From positions 438,369 to 502,368 of the forward strand of contig NW_019091534.1 in the NCBI RefSeq assembly GCF_001949145.1: DNA of 64,000 bases, given 5' to 3'. A program made the position numbers and the translations under genes. The notes under the pieces are model-generated. The model was not told where the DNA came from, ran no database searches, and worked only from the letters and a program-made list of their open reading frames with translations. Each line of letters opens with the position of its first letter. Position 1 is the stretch's first letter. Positions 43,201 through 58,200 of the stretch are shown here, piece after piece. This DNA is from Acanthaster planci (lineage: Eukaryota > Echinodermata > Asteroidea > Valvatida > Acanthasteridae).

Positions 43201-46200
43201 GACAGGAAAAAACTGCAGATGAATTGCTTGCTGTTGTCCAGACAATTGTTGTAAGTTTTGTCTTCTAAATATTGTTGATTACACTCTTTCAGAGTAAAGA
43301 CAAATGAAACGTTAACCACCTCTGTAGTCAAAATATATAATGAAAGTGTTAATGTAGATTTTACAGTGCACTATTAAAGCTGTGCAAGACAAACCCATAG
43401 TAACAAGTGTCCTCCGTGCATAGCCTACCAATTATCTTTACCAGTGTAGAGAAAAGGCACACATCATTCCCGGCTCCCATTCTAAGTAAGCCGGCTTTGG
43501 ACATGCCGACATTATTGAGTCAATGTCCCCAGGGTCATGACCTCAGTGGATGCATTGACCATTCACTTATTTTTTGAAATGATATCATGTCATATGTGAC
43601 CCACTCTGCAAAAAAGGGTATTAAGTCGCACAATGCCAAAACAAGTGATGGCCTGTTCTATTTAGAGGTGATTTCATGTTTTTCTATTAATAGCTTCTAT
43701 AATATTTATTTTTTCAGAATTTGTGACTACAAACATGGATACTGATGAATAAAGATGAAAAATTTATCATTCATGAGTAGGAAATCATATATAGCATTGT
43801 GTTTCCAAGGGCTACTTTTTATGAGCTTTTTCTCAAAAGTGTTTGTATTGAAACCAAAAATGTGGATATACAAAATATCTCCAGAATGCAGTGCACTATA
43901 GGGGTCATTCATATATCAAATTTTAGCTTTTGATATACAGAATCCAGCCAAATCAAAAACTCATAGCCTAAATCTGGTGACTTATTCCCACTTTTCCAGA
44001 GCCGGTCACATATAACCTGACACCCTCTCCAAAGAAGAGATATCCCTGTACCCCAATAGAGAGGTACAAAAACATTATCATTTTCTTCAATTGTTGTAAG
44101 CTCATTCTAACCTGCTGTTAACCTATAAACGTTCAATTTTGAATAAAATCATTCTTCTCTGAACCAAAGCCATTGCCTTCAAGCTATAATAGCAGTTTTG
44201 TGTGTGTATGTGGGGGTGTGTGTGAGTTTGTTTCTGCATTCAATTGGGGACCCNNNNNNNNNNNNNNNNNNNNNNNNNNNNNNNNNNNNNNNCAAAAGAG
44301 GAACAATAGGAGGTCCCCGGTTGCCGGCAAATGCACACACATGTGTATGTGAGTGTTCCGCTTCAGTACAGTACGACCGAGAACATTCTGTACACCAAGA
44401 ACCAAACATCAACTACCACACCGGGGAGTCAGGTTGGCGTAGGGGGCTCTTTCCTGCCTTCTACATCTGCTGCTCAGGTTCAAGTCCCACTTCAACAAGT
44501 GGACTGAGTTTTGGTTCCTCTCTGATTCCATAAGGTTTATCCCCAGGAATATTTTTCTGTGTTTTCCTCCTACTTCTAAAAGTGACCATTTCTTCAAATT
44601 TGTTATGTTCTTCATTGTCAGTCATAATCATCCTGTTATTTGCTCTGACTTCAATGTTGGATGAATAGAAATAAATAAATAAATGAACAAGCATAAAGCC
44701 CTGTGGTACATTCATGTGAGTAGTATAACTAATACGAAGTGTTAATGCATAGTCAGGATTTTTACTTTTCTGTCCTAACTGCAGAAACTTGTGAGTGATA
44801 AGCCCTGTGTTCTGCCTGAGTCTATGTCTGATGATTTGCTTAGAATTGAGCTTCAACAACGTGGCTTGAGCTCTCAGGGAGACAGGAAAACATTACTCCA
44901 TCGATACAAACAGCCTGATGACCGTAAGTGTCAATGACAGTTGATGAGTTTGTGCATAGAGATCATTCTTCATGAAGCATGATCGATGTACCTGTATCAT
45001 GGTCAGTTTAGTAAACATCTTTGGAAATTAAATTCCTGGTGCCCTGTCTCAGTTCACCAGGAGATGAAAGGTGTCGATGATCTGAAGAGTTGGAGTATGA
45101 TAGCCTAAATTTCCTGGGAGAGGTTGATGGTCATGCAGTGCCTACATTGACATCTGTTCAAATCTCTGTGACAGTGTTTTAACTCACATGATATTGGCAA
45201 TTACTTTGTGAGCTGAATTCTGTCTTCAGCTTGCTGGGAGATAGAAAGTCTTCATCATCATTTGAAGATCTCTCAGTGTCAGAGAAATTTGTTTGCTGTT
45301 TGTTTGCCAGTGATTGATGATTCTTGTTCTGGTCCTTACTCAAAACAATAGCAGGGTAACTTTCATCATTCTTCAAACACCCCCCCCCAAAGTGTTCCAG
45401 TACATATGTTTTCATTGTCACTGGGCTTTAGTGAACAAGTTTACTCTTCCCTTAAGAAGACACATATACATGTATGTTTGGAGGGTCATTTTTAATGAAA
45501 AGATTGACCAGTGAGGACCTCGTCCAACAACTGGCATAAGCACAGTTTTTCTTATTTGTTTATGTATGAGTGTTTCCAACACAGCCAAGTAGCAGGGACT
45601 ATTTCTTCAATTTTTTCAGGTTGTCCACTGCTTCAAGTTTCCTTGCCCAAGAATGTGTACTGTAAGATTGACCCAAGCTGCCTGGGTGTGGAGTGCTGTA
45701 TGAATGTCAAACTCTTCATGGTGTCTCTGGCCTTCAAGGCGTTTATGCGTTTTGACCCGTGCGAGTTCCAGTTTGTCCTGGGAGTCAATTCCTGGAACCA
45801 CACAATCCAGATCCTGGAGGCCGAATTTGGTAAAGTCATGCATCTGATCAGTTATGATATGCTCTAACTTTCCAAGATATGAGAAACAAGGAAAAGGGTC
45901 ATTAAATTGGACCCACTGAAATAAATCTTGTACATGATTCCTCTCCTGACTTGTTTCTCCCTCAGGAAGAGAATTGGACTTGCCAGTGCCCTTTGACGTA
46001 CCATTTGTTGAAGGAATGCAGCTACTTCTCAGGTCTGTTCCTTTCCTCTTTCAATCTGATTTAGGAATGAATCTTGTGGAAGTTAATATTTTCCCCTGGC
46101 AATCTATTTCAATCAAAGTTGTGTGACAGGTTCTTGTGTTACCTTGTAATCCTAACTTCGTAGAGTATGTGAAAAACCATATTGAAATGAAGCATTGTTG

Positions 46201-49200
46201 GCCTATTAGGTTGAACCTAAGGTTTAACCTACTGGTAGGTTAAACCAAACAGGCCGGCAATACCTGTGGATTCAAAGGTTTTGTGGTCCGGTCCTCTTGA
46301 AGTCACTGTGCGTGTGAAAAGTCTCAAGAATGACTGCAAAAGGTTTTGCATCAGGTGCATTCACTGCGATCAATTGTTCTAGGTTATACACACCATTTTC
46401 TTTTGATGTAATTTTTACAAATTGGACAGATTTGGGGGTATGTAATCTATCAGCCTCGAGCAGAAGCCCCCCTTGATTGGTTGAAAAGAGCCATATTGGT
46501 CAGGAGTTTTCATTTTGTTGATTAGCGATGCAACCGAAACGCGTGTATTTCGTAGTCATTTGCGAACCAGCAAATGCAGTTACTACCAAAGGAGCTTCCG
46601 CTGCTAGGAAAATTGCGCCCTCTGGTGGTCCAGCTCGAAGCTCATAGTGTAATTCAGTAAGCAGAATTAGAAGCCATTACAACTCTGGTGGACAAGTGGC
46701 TTGCATGCATTACGTGCCATTTGGACTAATAGAGTGTTGTGATTTGCTAATTGCACGCATGTATGAAGTCCAAGAATGCCCCTGTTGGTGCATCGCCTCT
46801 GCCACTGCGGTGCCTCCTTGGGTGTCTTAGGGACGGCGACCATTTAGACCCGGTTTGAAAAGGGCCCCCCGGTAGCCTACCCGGTATAATGCCTGCCCAG
46901 TATTCAGCCTACTCCAGGCCGGTATAGGGCCTGTCTGCACATTGGCATTTCAAAGTGCTTCCCCCAACATGCTTGCACAGATGAATAGGGGTCTCAGCGG
47001 ATTAATGTAAACATTGTATAGAGCTGAAAGATTAAAAACCACAAGCAGGTTCCTTCTGGGATAGATTACATGTACCAGTACTTGCAAACAATAGACCCCA
47101 GGATGAAGAAGTTCGAGATCTTGAACCAGTCCAGCATCCCAGGCCGGTAGCCAGGCCGGTATGTAAGGGGTTTTTGCAACCGGGCGAGCTTACCGGGGGG
47201 CCCTTTTCAAACCGGGTCTAAATGGTCGCCGGCCCTTAGTCTATTGGTGGCTATTATTCCACTGACCTATTTCATATTACCAAGAAAAATCCTGGCGATG
47301 CCCATGTTTGCAAATCTTGCAAGTACTGGAAAGAATACACAATTCCTGTTTTTTAAAAAATAACAACATTCTGGGTACAAAGACTTCACAGCTTGACTGA
47401 CATTGTTAGTTCCTTCCTTTCAAATATGCTATTTCACAAGTATTCAGCAGTCCATGGTTTTGCTTGGTAAGTTGTTTTTTTTCCTCTTATACCTTTGCCT
47501 AACTTCACCCATTATGTAACCCCCCTGCAGGTTCACCATTGATAAGAGCCCTACCAAACTGCTTGTCAGCTTGTCTGTTGGCCTCTGCCCAAAGACCGGA
47601 GGTGCAGACTGCTTGTCATTCATTGATGTGCTGACAGATTCTGTCATCCCTTTACCAATTTGTCATCCCAACGAGACCATCACATGGCCAGACAGTAAGT
47701 GGCTGGACAGGATTTTGTGACGCGCACCATGTTCTGAGTGATTTGATTGCAAACATGTACTTTACTTACTCGCTTTCCAGCCACTCAGTATGACATTTTA
47801 ATTAATACTCAATGATTATGAAATCTTGAAAATATCTTGAAAACGAGATGAATATAATATGCAGTGGATAGTCATGATACTTTCGTTAGAATTACATATG
47901 TAATACTCAAACGTTAGGTGATCTGGTGAATACGTGCTGAAATGTAAAGACAGAAGTTTATACTCATGCTGTGAATAGAGTCAACAGGTGTCATGTTTGT
48001 AAAGAAACTAATACTTTCTTGTAGTTGATCTTGAGGAATATTTCTCCCGTGCTAACCTGAAGAGGATTCTTAAAGAGACAGGGGAGGAGATACTGCAGGC
48101 TGGGGCAGAACTTGCTTTGAGCTACGCAATGGACGAACTTGGCATACCAAAGGTAATATGAGGCAGTTAGAAGTCATGTAGCAAACAAGTTTAATCTGAT
48201 GGACAAGTTATCAACAATTAATAATTGATCTGATCTGCAGTTGAGATGTCAAGGAAAAAATAGTCTTCCAATTTTTTTAGTTTCTTTGATTTGGGTTCTG
48301 CCACTGTCCCACGTGACCTGATGTGCATCCACCATTGTTATAGGCATGACACAGCAGCACCTTGCACAATATTTAAGTTCAGAGCTGTCTGATAAAATGG
48401 TGAGCCAGCAGCCAGCTCTTGATTAGAATGATAATGACAGCCAAACATAAGTAGTTACCATTGTACCAATAGGAATTCACTTTTTTATGTGAAAATGAGC
48501 CTCACAGCCTTGTTTACCTTGTATGATGTGCAGTTTCGAAGCAAATGCTTGCCTATTTCAAGGAAACCCTGTGGTCACATGGTACTTTTGATCGTTTCCC
48601 CATTGGAGTGTCATGTCGTGACCAGAGTGCAGACCAAAGTGCAGAGACATGGGCTAAATGAGAGATTATGAACCAAATATAAGCTGAAGGCTAGTAATTT
48701 TTTTTTGTATTTCAATTTTTAACATCAGGATTTATTTCACAACTTTCATTGTAACATTGTTCATTCATGGTCATACTGCACCTGTGTATGTTTAGTGGGT
48801 ATATGTCTTTTTCTGTTAATCATTTTAAACACATTTGATATTGTCACCCATTTACATGTAATTCTAAGTGATTTTGTATGAGTAGGGTTTTGTTTTCGGT
48901 TTAATGTTTGGTGTGCAGGTATGTGTGGTGTTACTGTGTTTTTACTAGGTTGTAATGCGCTCTTGAACAAACAGGCCCTGGAGAGGGCGCAATAAAAATT
49001 GAATAAATATAAGCAGCATTTATAATTATTACTTCTGTTGTTAGGATTGCCAGCTCAGTATTCTTGAACTCACTCCTTGTATACCCCAGTTTAGGTTAAC
49101 CCTCTTTAAGTTAGAAAACGAAATTAATGTTAGTAGGTAAGATAAGTAGAATAATATAGTGGTGTATTCCATTGTATAAGAACTTTATAATGCAAGCATT

Positions 49201-52200
49201 ACTGTATCTAGGAATTACTGAGTAGTAAGGAACCCTGCCTAACACCAGCCACCATGAGTGATTCACAGCTGATTGCTAGCCTAGAAGACAGACAGCTTGC
49301 AACTACAGGAACCAGGATGGAATGGGAAGCAAGGCTATCTGAGGATGACAGAAGTAAGCCATAAAAAAATAAGAGATTCATCTAATCTTGCCGCACTTCT
49401 GTAAAAAGTATGTGACCTGTCACCACAAAAAAGAGCTAAAAGTTGGAATTTTCGAAAATTATAATGTTGTTAGTTTTTAATTCGGCAGTAAAAGAGCTTT
49501 CCAGTGGTTTATACGTTTAACACTTAGCGCTAAAGTAGGGTGACAATATGACATTATTCTGGCAGCTACAGTTACATTTCTGACCAGGCATGAATAATGC
49601 TATCGTAAAAAATAGTAAGAAAATTATATTTTTAAATATCTTACTGGGGCTACTAAAAATTTGGAATTATCTAAAAGAATGGTTACTCTTCCAAATATTA
49701 CAAAACCCCCAAATTGACCTTCCCTTCAATTTGTAACTTTGAACTGTCATAACAGGAAATAGTGAAGTGTGAGTTTATGCTCATGTTGTTGTGATGGGTC
49801 ACATAGGATTATGAAAGCAACTGTAACAGAAATGTAAATGTAAAATGTAAATAATTTGATTATCGGTTTGAATTTTGAGCAGAGCGTTAGGACAGAAAAA
49901 GTGCTGAATGAATGTTGAAAAATTTATTTGCTGTAATGTGATGTTCAAGACCAATAGTATTGTTAAACTGTGGCAGATACTCTGTATTTTTAAGCAAAAC
50001 TTTTCTGAATGGGAAAGATTTGGTCGCCCCTGCAATTGGCCTGAACTATTCTGGACTCTGTTGATGTGTGATAACTTGTCATTGATTTATGCAGCTTGTA
50101 AGTTCTTAGCCTTGCCAGTGTTCTCCCCTGAGCTGGCTAAGGTGGCCTACTGCTCCCTGAGTGACAACTGCCTCCGTCTGGACTGTTGTCTGGAACTCAA
50201 CCTCCAGAAGTTAAAATTCCGCCGATCATTCAAAGCCTCCATGGAGGTGGACGCCTGCGATTTCACCTTTATCATTGCATTTCAGCACCTGAAGTACAAG
50301 AAATTGCTACTGAGTTATGAGTGGGGTGAGTCACTGTGTGCTACCTACTTCTCAGAGTACCATTGTTGAATTTAATTCTCAGTTGTCACCACAATTAAGC
50401 ATGGTCACTGGGTGAAGGCCAACATAGAAATGTCCTTAGTTCATTTATGATGGCTTGCTTCACGTTGAGTGTTGGGTGCTTATAACTGCTTGTGAAGACT
50501 TGTGATTACTTGTAAAGCCATTGAAGTTCTTGATCACGATCCTACTTGCTGTTTGTACTGACAAGGCCTTGAGCCAATTATGCCATTTTGAAATTTTCAA
50601 AACATTCAGTACATACCGGTAAGTCCAAGTAGCTCTCTCCACACCTTGTTCAAAACCATGTGCATACTCGTTGCAAAATGTTGCGAGTCTCAGCTCCGAC
50701 ATTATAGTAGTTATAGGTATTTATTCTAGTATGTAAGACAAACTTAATCCATCGGCCATAAAGCACCTTATTCAGACATTAATTTCAGACTTTTAATGAT
50801 GGTCTTGAGTAAATGTTAGCCTCTAAAAGATGCAAAAGTTCTAGACATAGTTATTGTAAGTGATTCATTTTCACATTGTGATGTGTGTGTAATCAGGACA
50901 ACCACAGCAACAATACATTGGTGTGATTGCCCTGAAATATTCCATTGACAAACTGGATGCTGAGAAGGTGTTTAAGATCAACTTTGGGGCATCTGTCTGT
51001 CCCAGCGGCGAGGATTGCATCTTTGATTTAGACATCATTCAGGACTACAGGGTTCCCATTCCTGTTTGCAACTCCAACTTTTCAATCTCCCTTCCAGGTA
51101 GGCAGGATGTAATCACAGTAACACTGCTTTCAGTTGTAGTGCCAAGATAAAACTATGTTCGGCTCTAAAGATCGCAGGATTTTGATAATAAACTTTTGCG
51201 AATGGTATGTTGTAGTGTTTTGTGGAATTTGGGTTTCAATCAACGAGTGTATTTGGGTGCCCTGTTGATAAGCAAGACCTTAAACTTACAGCGCCACTGA
51301 GGATCTTATTTTGAGCTTTGAAATTTGTGTCTATGTATTTCTCTACTTATTTATCTCAACGTTTAAAGTTGATGTGTAAAACATGCATTTGAGTAATATT
51401 TGTTTAGGACTTGCTCATTTGAAAAATCACTCATAAGACAAACAGGAAAACTAGGTCTTTTTGAGTGGGAGAGTGTTGTAGTCCTTAGATTGTTCCAGTG
51501 TTAAAACAATTAGAGTCACTGTCCCCACTCAAATGCCAACTTGATGGCCACCATCAAACTATTAAAGTAACCCTAACAATCCTGAATCCTCCACTCACAC
51601 AAGGGAGAACACTATATCGTGAGTTTGCACTTTTCATTGTTCTTTTCAGCACTAGTTTGCACAATACACAATTGACTGCCTCCTTGTCACCGTATGAATT
51701 TGATGTCATTAATTCCTGTCTCATCTAGAGACAAGTTCAAGAGAAATTCAATGAGGCTATGATATTCCGTTGATCTTCTTTCATCTACAGGAGGCAATAC
51801 CCTGAGTGAGTTTGTGGCTGCAGTAGGTCGAAATGCTGGTCAGCAGGCCATAAACATCTTTCTGGAGTACATTGGACTGAGGGATAAGATTAATGATGGA
51901 CGTTGCGACACTACAGCCCTGTTTGCAGTAGATGAAGAAGGTAAGGGTGTGCATAATTTCTATCCAGAATTCTTACTGTCATTTTAAGTTATTGAATCTT
52001 GTGATATGCTTGCAAGTCTTTGCAGTAAGCACATGTGAATATTCTGGGTAAAAATCCACAGAATCAGGTTGGAAGAAAAAACCCAATCCACATGTTGTCC
52101 AAGTCAGGAATCGAACCCAGGGCGCAGAGTTGCAAGGAGAGAAAAGAGCCACTATGCCAACCTGACTCTTCCACACACTCTGGACTCCCCTCACCACAAG

Positions 52201-55200
52201 TCGTGTGCTGTTTTGCTCAGCCCATGTTTTTTCCCTTGTGATATGCAGTTTGCACGGACGTAAGCCTACCAGCACTGTCAAATGGACTGACCTGTCAGAT
52301 TTCCCACCAATGCCTGGGCATTCAATGCTGTGTTGAACTTGATGTGCAAGTCACCATACTGTCGGTCAATGTGTGGCTGATTCTAGACCCATGCGAGTTC
52401 ACGCTGTCTGTTGGGTTTGGAAAGTGGTCCTTGACGTTCACCATATTTGACTACCACTGGGGTAAGTGCATCATCTACAAATGTTGTGACTGTCAAATTC
52501 CCCTGAATATAAGAAGCAATGTTTTTAAGTAGCACTGTTGATTCTTCATTTAGGGAAATGTTAGCATACAGAACTTGTTAACCAACTTTGATATCTCCAG
52601 ATTTGTTGGGTTTCACCGAAACTTTTAACATAAGGAACTTTTTATTCTTGTGCAAAATCCTGGTTTTCATGTTCGACAGTGGAACAACTCTTGAGTACTT
52701 GCATTCATAAAACCAAGCCTGACTTAGAATGCTATTAGAATCGTCGCAAATCAATTGATCTTTTCATTTTTGAAACTGAAAGTCCAAAATTTTCACCTAC
52801 AAATAACTTATCTACAAATGAAAGGCCCAGAGCTTGATTTTATTCATTTTTTCAGAAAAGCCATCTCAGACAACAAAAAAAAAATCTGGGGAAAACATTA
52901 GTTTTTGCATTTCATTAGCTGTTTCGGTCACCGGCCGAAACAGCTTTGGTTTTTCTTAAGGTTTTTTTCTTTTTCTATTTAATTTAATTTTCTTTTTCTT
53001 CTTTTTCAAATTTTTGCTATTGACATTAAACACGGGGTCGTTCTACACACAACTTTCAGTGTGATTTCCTTCAAACCTGGCACATTGTTAGACTACCACC
53101 TGAAGATGTATGCAGAATCATAATGTCGTTATGATGTCATCACATGATTTATTATAGAATTTTGAATATTTAATTTTGCCCCGTATGTTTTGTACACGTT
53201 TTCAAGGCAAGATTTTGGTTGTTCAGCAATCTTCAAATGTCATCAAAGTTACACGAAGCAAAGAGCTTGAAGCAAAGATAATACTATAATAATTACCTCA
53301 CAATGACGTCATCCAGTGATTTAATCTTAAATTTTACATATTTAAATATTATTGTCAAGTCCAGAATTTTCTGCTTTCTGAAAGTCAATACTCTTTTCTT
53401 CTGCTTTCTAAATTTTAATATACATGTATGTGACCAAAAGGTTATCAGATAACCCTTCGGTCACATACATATACTGTACATATGTACTGTAGGCCTACAT
53501 TAACTGAACATCTACAGGCATCTTTGGCATAATGATACATGTAGGGCCTACACGTCCCTATTGATTTATTCATAAGCCGTGAGACGTCTGGGCTTATGTA
53601 GGGAACAGGGACCTATGTGATCTCCAAGGTGCGGAGCCAGAGGAAATCAATGCGATATAGCAAAGGAAATACAGGAGGGGAAATTCTACAAGTTACTTTT
53701 AAAGTGAGTTAAATAGTGAAAATGAGTTGTCATTCCTAATTTGGGTTCATATTTTATTGATTAATTGTACAGAAATGATCAAAAATATTTATTTGTTTTA
53801 TTTATTTATTTTTTGTAACTGAGAATTGCCTTTTTTGCTTTCTACCCCCAAATTCGCGATTTTTGTGGATTTTCCACAATGCAGAAAGCTCTGGACTTTA
53901 TATTATTTCAAGTTTCTAAAAAACCATTTAAAATGTAGTGTGGCCTCCCTCAACATTCTGTTTGCGCAAGTGTGAAATTTGGTCTTCAATTCATCTCATG
54001 TGGGTCAAATCACGTGACCCTTCCAGTCAAAGCAGAAAATCAGCTTATTATTTAGAAGTGGTAATAGGTATCAACTTGTTTTCAACAGTGTCAGTTGGTG
54101 GAGGTATAGTATTCTTGAAATCATCTACAAATGCCGCACATAATTGTCGAGTGCCCTCTAGTGACAGGTTGAAAAATTGGAAGAATGAATTTTGCATAGA
54201 TGTCTGTGGCGAAATTTGTCGGAATCGCCTGAAAATTGATGTGGATAATGACCTTTACCCAGTTCACTCATGTAAAATTAGGGGCCGATAATGTCATCAT
54301 ACCGGAAGTTATAATAAAAAGTCCTTTTATTCTTCAAAATTCAGTTAAAAAATCAACCGTAACAGATTTAAGCATGAATTTCTCTTTAGATTCAAGCATG
54401 AATTGTTCATTAGATGATAGCTGAAACATTGAAGTCAACTGCATAAAGTGCTTAACTGGTGTACTTCTTCACAAAGATGAAGCGCCAATGACAAAATCCC
54501 CCTTACGATATTTGCTAACTCGACAATCCCATTCGCCTACTGTGCATTGGCTATTGTGTGCTTGGACGTGCAATATCTACCTGTAACATAAGCAGTGCAC
54601 AATGCTCTGCGCATAATACTCAGGAGCTGGCAAAATCCCAAACACGTGGCGAGGGGAGCGTGTGAGCTTGTACTGTCATGCTCTACTGTAGCAAGGAGGG
54701 TAATGGTCCCATAGAAATTTTGAACTGCGGACTTAACGACAGCTGTTCGATTCCCGCCTTTTCCAACTTCCTTTTTTATCAAACCAAAAGAGTTTCCCGA
54801 AACAGCCCAGTGTTTGTCAGTAGACAAACACAACATTTGTTGTGTTTTTCTTTTGACTTTGTTGCATATACAGTAATTGTAAGTTTTACAGTAGTGTAAA
54901 GTTTGATTCATTTCATAATATGACTACATATTTTTACCAGGTACCCAGGAGCACATCAAGATTGGCAAAGCCTTGACCCTCATCTACACCATCGACAAGC
55001 TGACTGAGGCCAAGGTGTTTGTGCTGGATCTAGCCCTGTCCCTCTGCCTACCAGATTCAGAGTGTAACACGCCCTCTATTGACATCCTCAGGAAAACAAG
55101 AGTGCCGATTCCACTCTGTAATGAGAATGCTTCATTCACTCTTCCAGGTTTGCTGTTTTGGTCTGTTTTCAAATCTGTTGTTGCCTTTGAGTCCTGCATA

Positions 55201-58200
55201 ACCAATGAAAAGATAACAGCATAGGAAATATGTGGTGAGCTAGGGTGCCGAAATGAAACAAGCCTGTTGAAATAATCACCTCCCCACAAGAATCTTTAAC
55301 ACAGAGTGGTATGGATATCAGTGTTTTAGTCTTTCCAAAACACAGATGTATTAGCACTATCACCAAATAAACAGGAAAGAAAAAGCCTGTAAATAAGCGT
55401 TAAGTACTGTGAGGAACTGTGATTAGTTTTGCTGCACTGAAAATTAAGTAGAGAAAAACTGTTTTATATAAATACAAGGCTTATTTATTATTAGCGCTCA
55501 GAGCCTCACCTGCTACAAACTTACCCAAAATGTATGATTTTCCTCATTCCACAGGGGATGGAACCGTGAAAGGCTTCTTGCAGATGGTCGGCCACAATGC
55601 TGCCGATATAGCCATGGATGCCATTCTGAAACACCTAGGGCTGTTTGTGAGTCTTTTCAAAACAGAGAGACACTGACTTGCAGTGAAAATGTTATCAGGA
55701 GTTGGGACTGAAATCTAGTTTGTATATCACTTTAATATGTTGACTGCCACACATAATTTCAAAGAATGGGCATCTTTCGGTGGGGGGTCGACGGGGGGAC
55801 ATGCCTATCATTTTGCCGAGCTTTGCGCTCGCATTTGTTCTGATCAGGGCTATATTCTCCCCTCCACTTTTCAACATGGACTGATGCCCTTGCAAAAGGG
55901 CGTTCCAGTTTGCCAAGTGTTCTATGCATCCGCACATATTTAACAGGTACCTTTCAGGTGTCTGTTTGAACATGAGCATTTCACGGATGTACGCCCTCCA
56001 CACTGCCAGCAGGGTATTCGAGGATGCCAATGTGTTCCATTTACATTACAATTTACATGCATTACGTTTACATTTACAAGAGCCTTTCATTTTCTATGAG
56101 TATACTCGTAGTCGGCAGTCAACATGTTAATTGGCACGGATTTCAAACCCTTGTATGAGGGGATGAAACACCTGATGCAGTGTCTCAGTGTGCTAACTTG
56201 GCAAGTGTTAACATCAAGACAGTATGGGCTCACACTCTTTGTCATTCCTTGACATTGTGTCATTATTGTAAGAGTGGTTAATTGCAATTTTACAGGTTCA
56301 TTTGTGTGTTGGCTTCCACATGAGCTCATTCCCTGATTGGTTTCATTTCTTCATTCCCCCACTTTTGATTTTGTGCTGAAGTTTAAGAAACGGTTCGGAC
56401 CTCATAAAGCCTGCTTTTTAATCTAATGTTGTGCAAAACCAAACTCAGGCAAGCTCAGGTAACTGTAAATGAACTATATCATTGTCCACTTTATATATAT
56501 ATTAGGAGTACATCAGTCGGGAGCCATGTGTACGTCCGCAAGTCACACAGAATGGTTGGCAGAGACGTAAGTTCACTAAGTGCTCTGTGATATTGGTTTT
56601 CTGTTTCCTCAAAATGCCTTTTCTTTCCATTGCCATTTTCAAAGGGAAAATTTTAAAGAAAACCCATTCATAATGTTTTCAACTGCAACCATTTTAAACT
56701 TTTTTGGCCTCCCAGAAACACGCGTTGCTCTCTTTCATTAGAGTAATAGTCCAGAACCAATGGCAGATTGTGTCACATCATGGACTCTGAAACAAATACT
56801 GAACTTGCACAGTTGAATCAGATTTTCCTGTTTTTCTTCCCAGAAGCCAAATTTGCATCAACAAACTAAACATCTTTGGTACAATATATAACACATAATA
56901 CTATATTAAAATTTTCTTATTGTTGATGCTTGTGACTTTGTTGGATCCCCCAATCTTTCAAGAAATCCCACCTGTACTTAGGTTGGATTGCTTGACCCAA
57001 TTATCAGTTAGCATACCATGAAGCACTGGTTTGTGTCATCATTTCTGTTTAGTTTGTCCGCGAGATATCAGGCTTCCTCACCTACCCAGAAACCTCGTCT
57101 GCACCCTGCCAGAGAAGTGTCTCGTGTTCGATTGCTGTCTGGAGCTCCCAATCCCAGGAATCGCTCCCATCAGCACTCGGATCTCCTTCATCTTTGATCC
57201 TTGTAACTATCATCTGTCTGTGAGTCTGGGTAGCTTCAGCCAGGATCTGCAAGTCTTGTCCTATCAGTGGGGTCAGGAAGAAGAAGTCAACATTGGGAAG
57301 GCTGTTACAATACGGTAAGTGCTCAAGCTTGGAAGAAGACACATTGTAGGAGCCTATATATATCATTACAAAGAGACATACATGTAGATATTGAAGAAAA
57401 ACAAATTTTGAGATAATCTCTAGAGAAGTTTCTCCTGTTTCAAAACTGTCAAAAATACTAATTTGCAACATCTTTATGCAATAAAAACCCCTGAAATATT
57501 GTCTTTGAGAACTTTTGAATGACCCCTATTAACACAGTGGTTAAAAAGCCGAAATCAGTTAGTAAAATGTGCATTCATTTGTGAAAAACAAAATCAACAC
57601 TTTCCCATATTGACAACCTTGCTCATGTATTTTTGCCATGGGGGGCACGCACGTTTATGCATGGGCAGTGGTAAATAAAACAAAGATGTCTGTCTCTTCC
57701 TGAAAAAAATACCTCAATTGACCTACTTTTCTTCCTGAAAAAATACCTCAATGACCTACTGTTTGGCCTTCCTTGGCAATATGTTTTGTACACATAGATG
57801 GGTCAGCCAGATTAGTGTCTCGTTGTGACAGCACAAAATGTAGTTATCGAGATTTCTGCCCCTGGCAACATTAATGTTATGTTTGAATTAATGATGTTTT
57901 GCTTGTGGGAGCATGCCAAAATGGTCAAGTGTGATGTTTTAAAAGAAAATAATGAAAAAAGTCTAACTAGTAAAAATGTCGGTTTTTTTTTAATCTCCGC
58001 CTTTTCTTCAAAACAGTAATGATATGTAGACCTAATATCTAAGCTTGGTTCCAAGTCCATTACCTTTGTCAGTACTGTAGTCCCAAAGTTAGGACCGGCA
58101 ACTAAGCTCAACATGTTATTGTAAGGTAGTGATGTAAGCCTGTTGCAGGTATAAACCAGCAATTTGCACAGCTTAAAACTTCAAGCAGTGTCAAATGTTA

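Larger units (their letters stand above)
43251..44784 (+). other. Intron 28, gap and SINE
   Basis: About 1.5 kb. It contains the 39-bp N gap (44254-44292), a short GT-rich tract (44200-44230) and a plus-strand SINE (44422-44685). Confidence 0.7.
46033..47530 (+). other. Intron 31
   Basis: About 1.5 kb. It holds a 12-bp perfect palindrome with a 2-bp loop (46221-46246), copy A of the dispersed repeat (46440-46648) and a Harbinger-like MITE (46830-47235). Confidence 0.7.

Noticed and set aside
53938-54291. 117-codon open frame in intron 38
   Set aside because: No domain and no phase-consistent splice sites.
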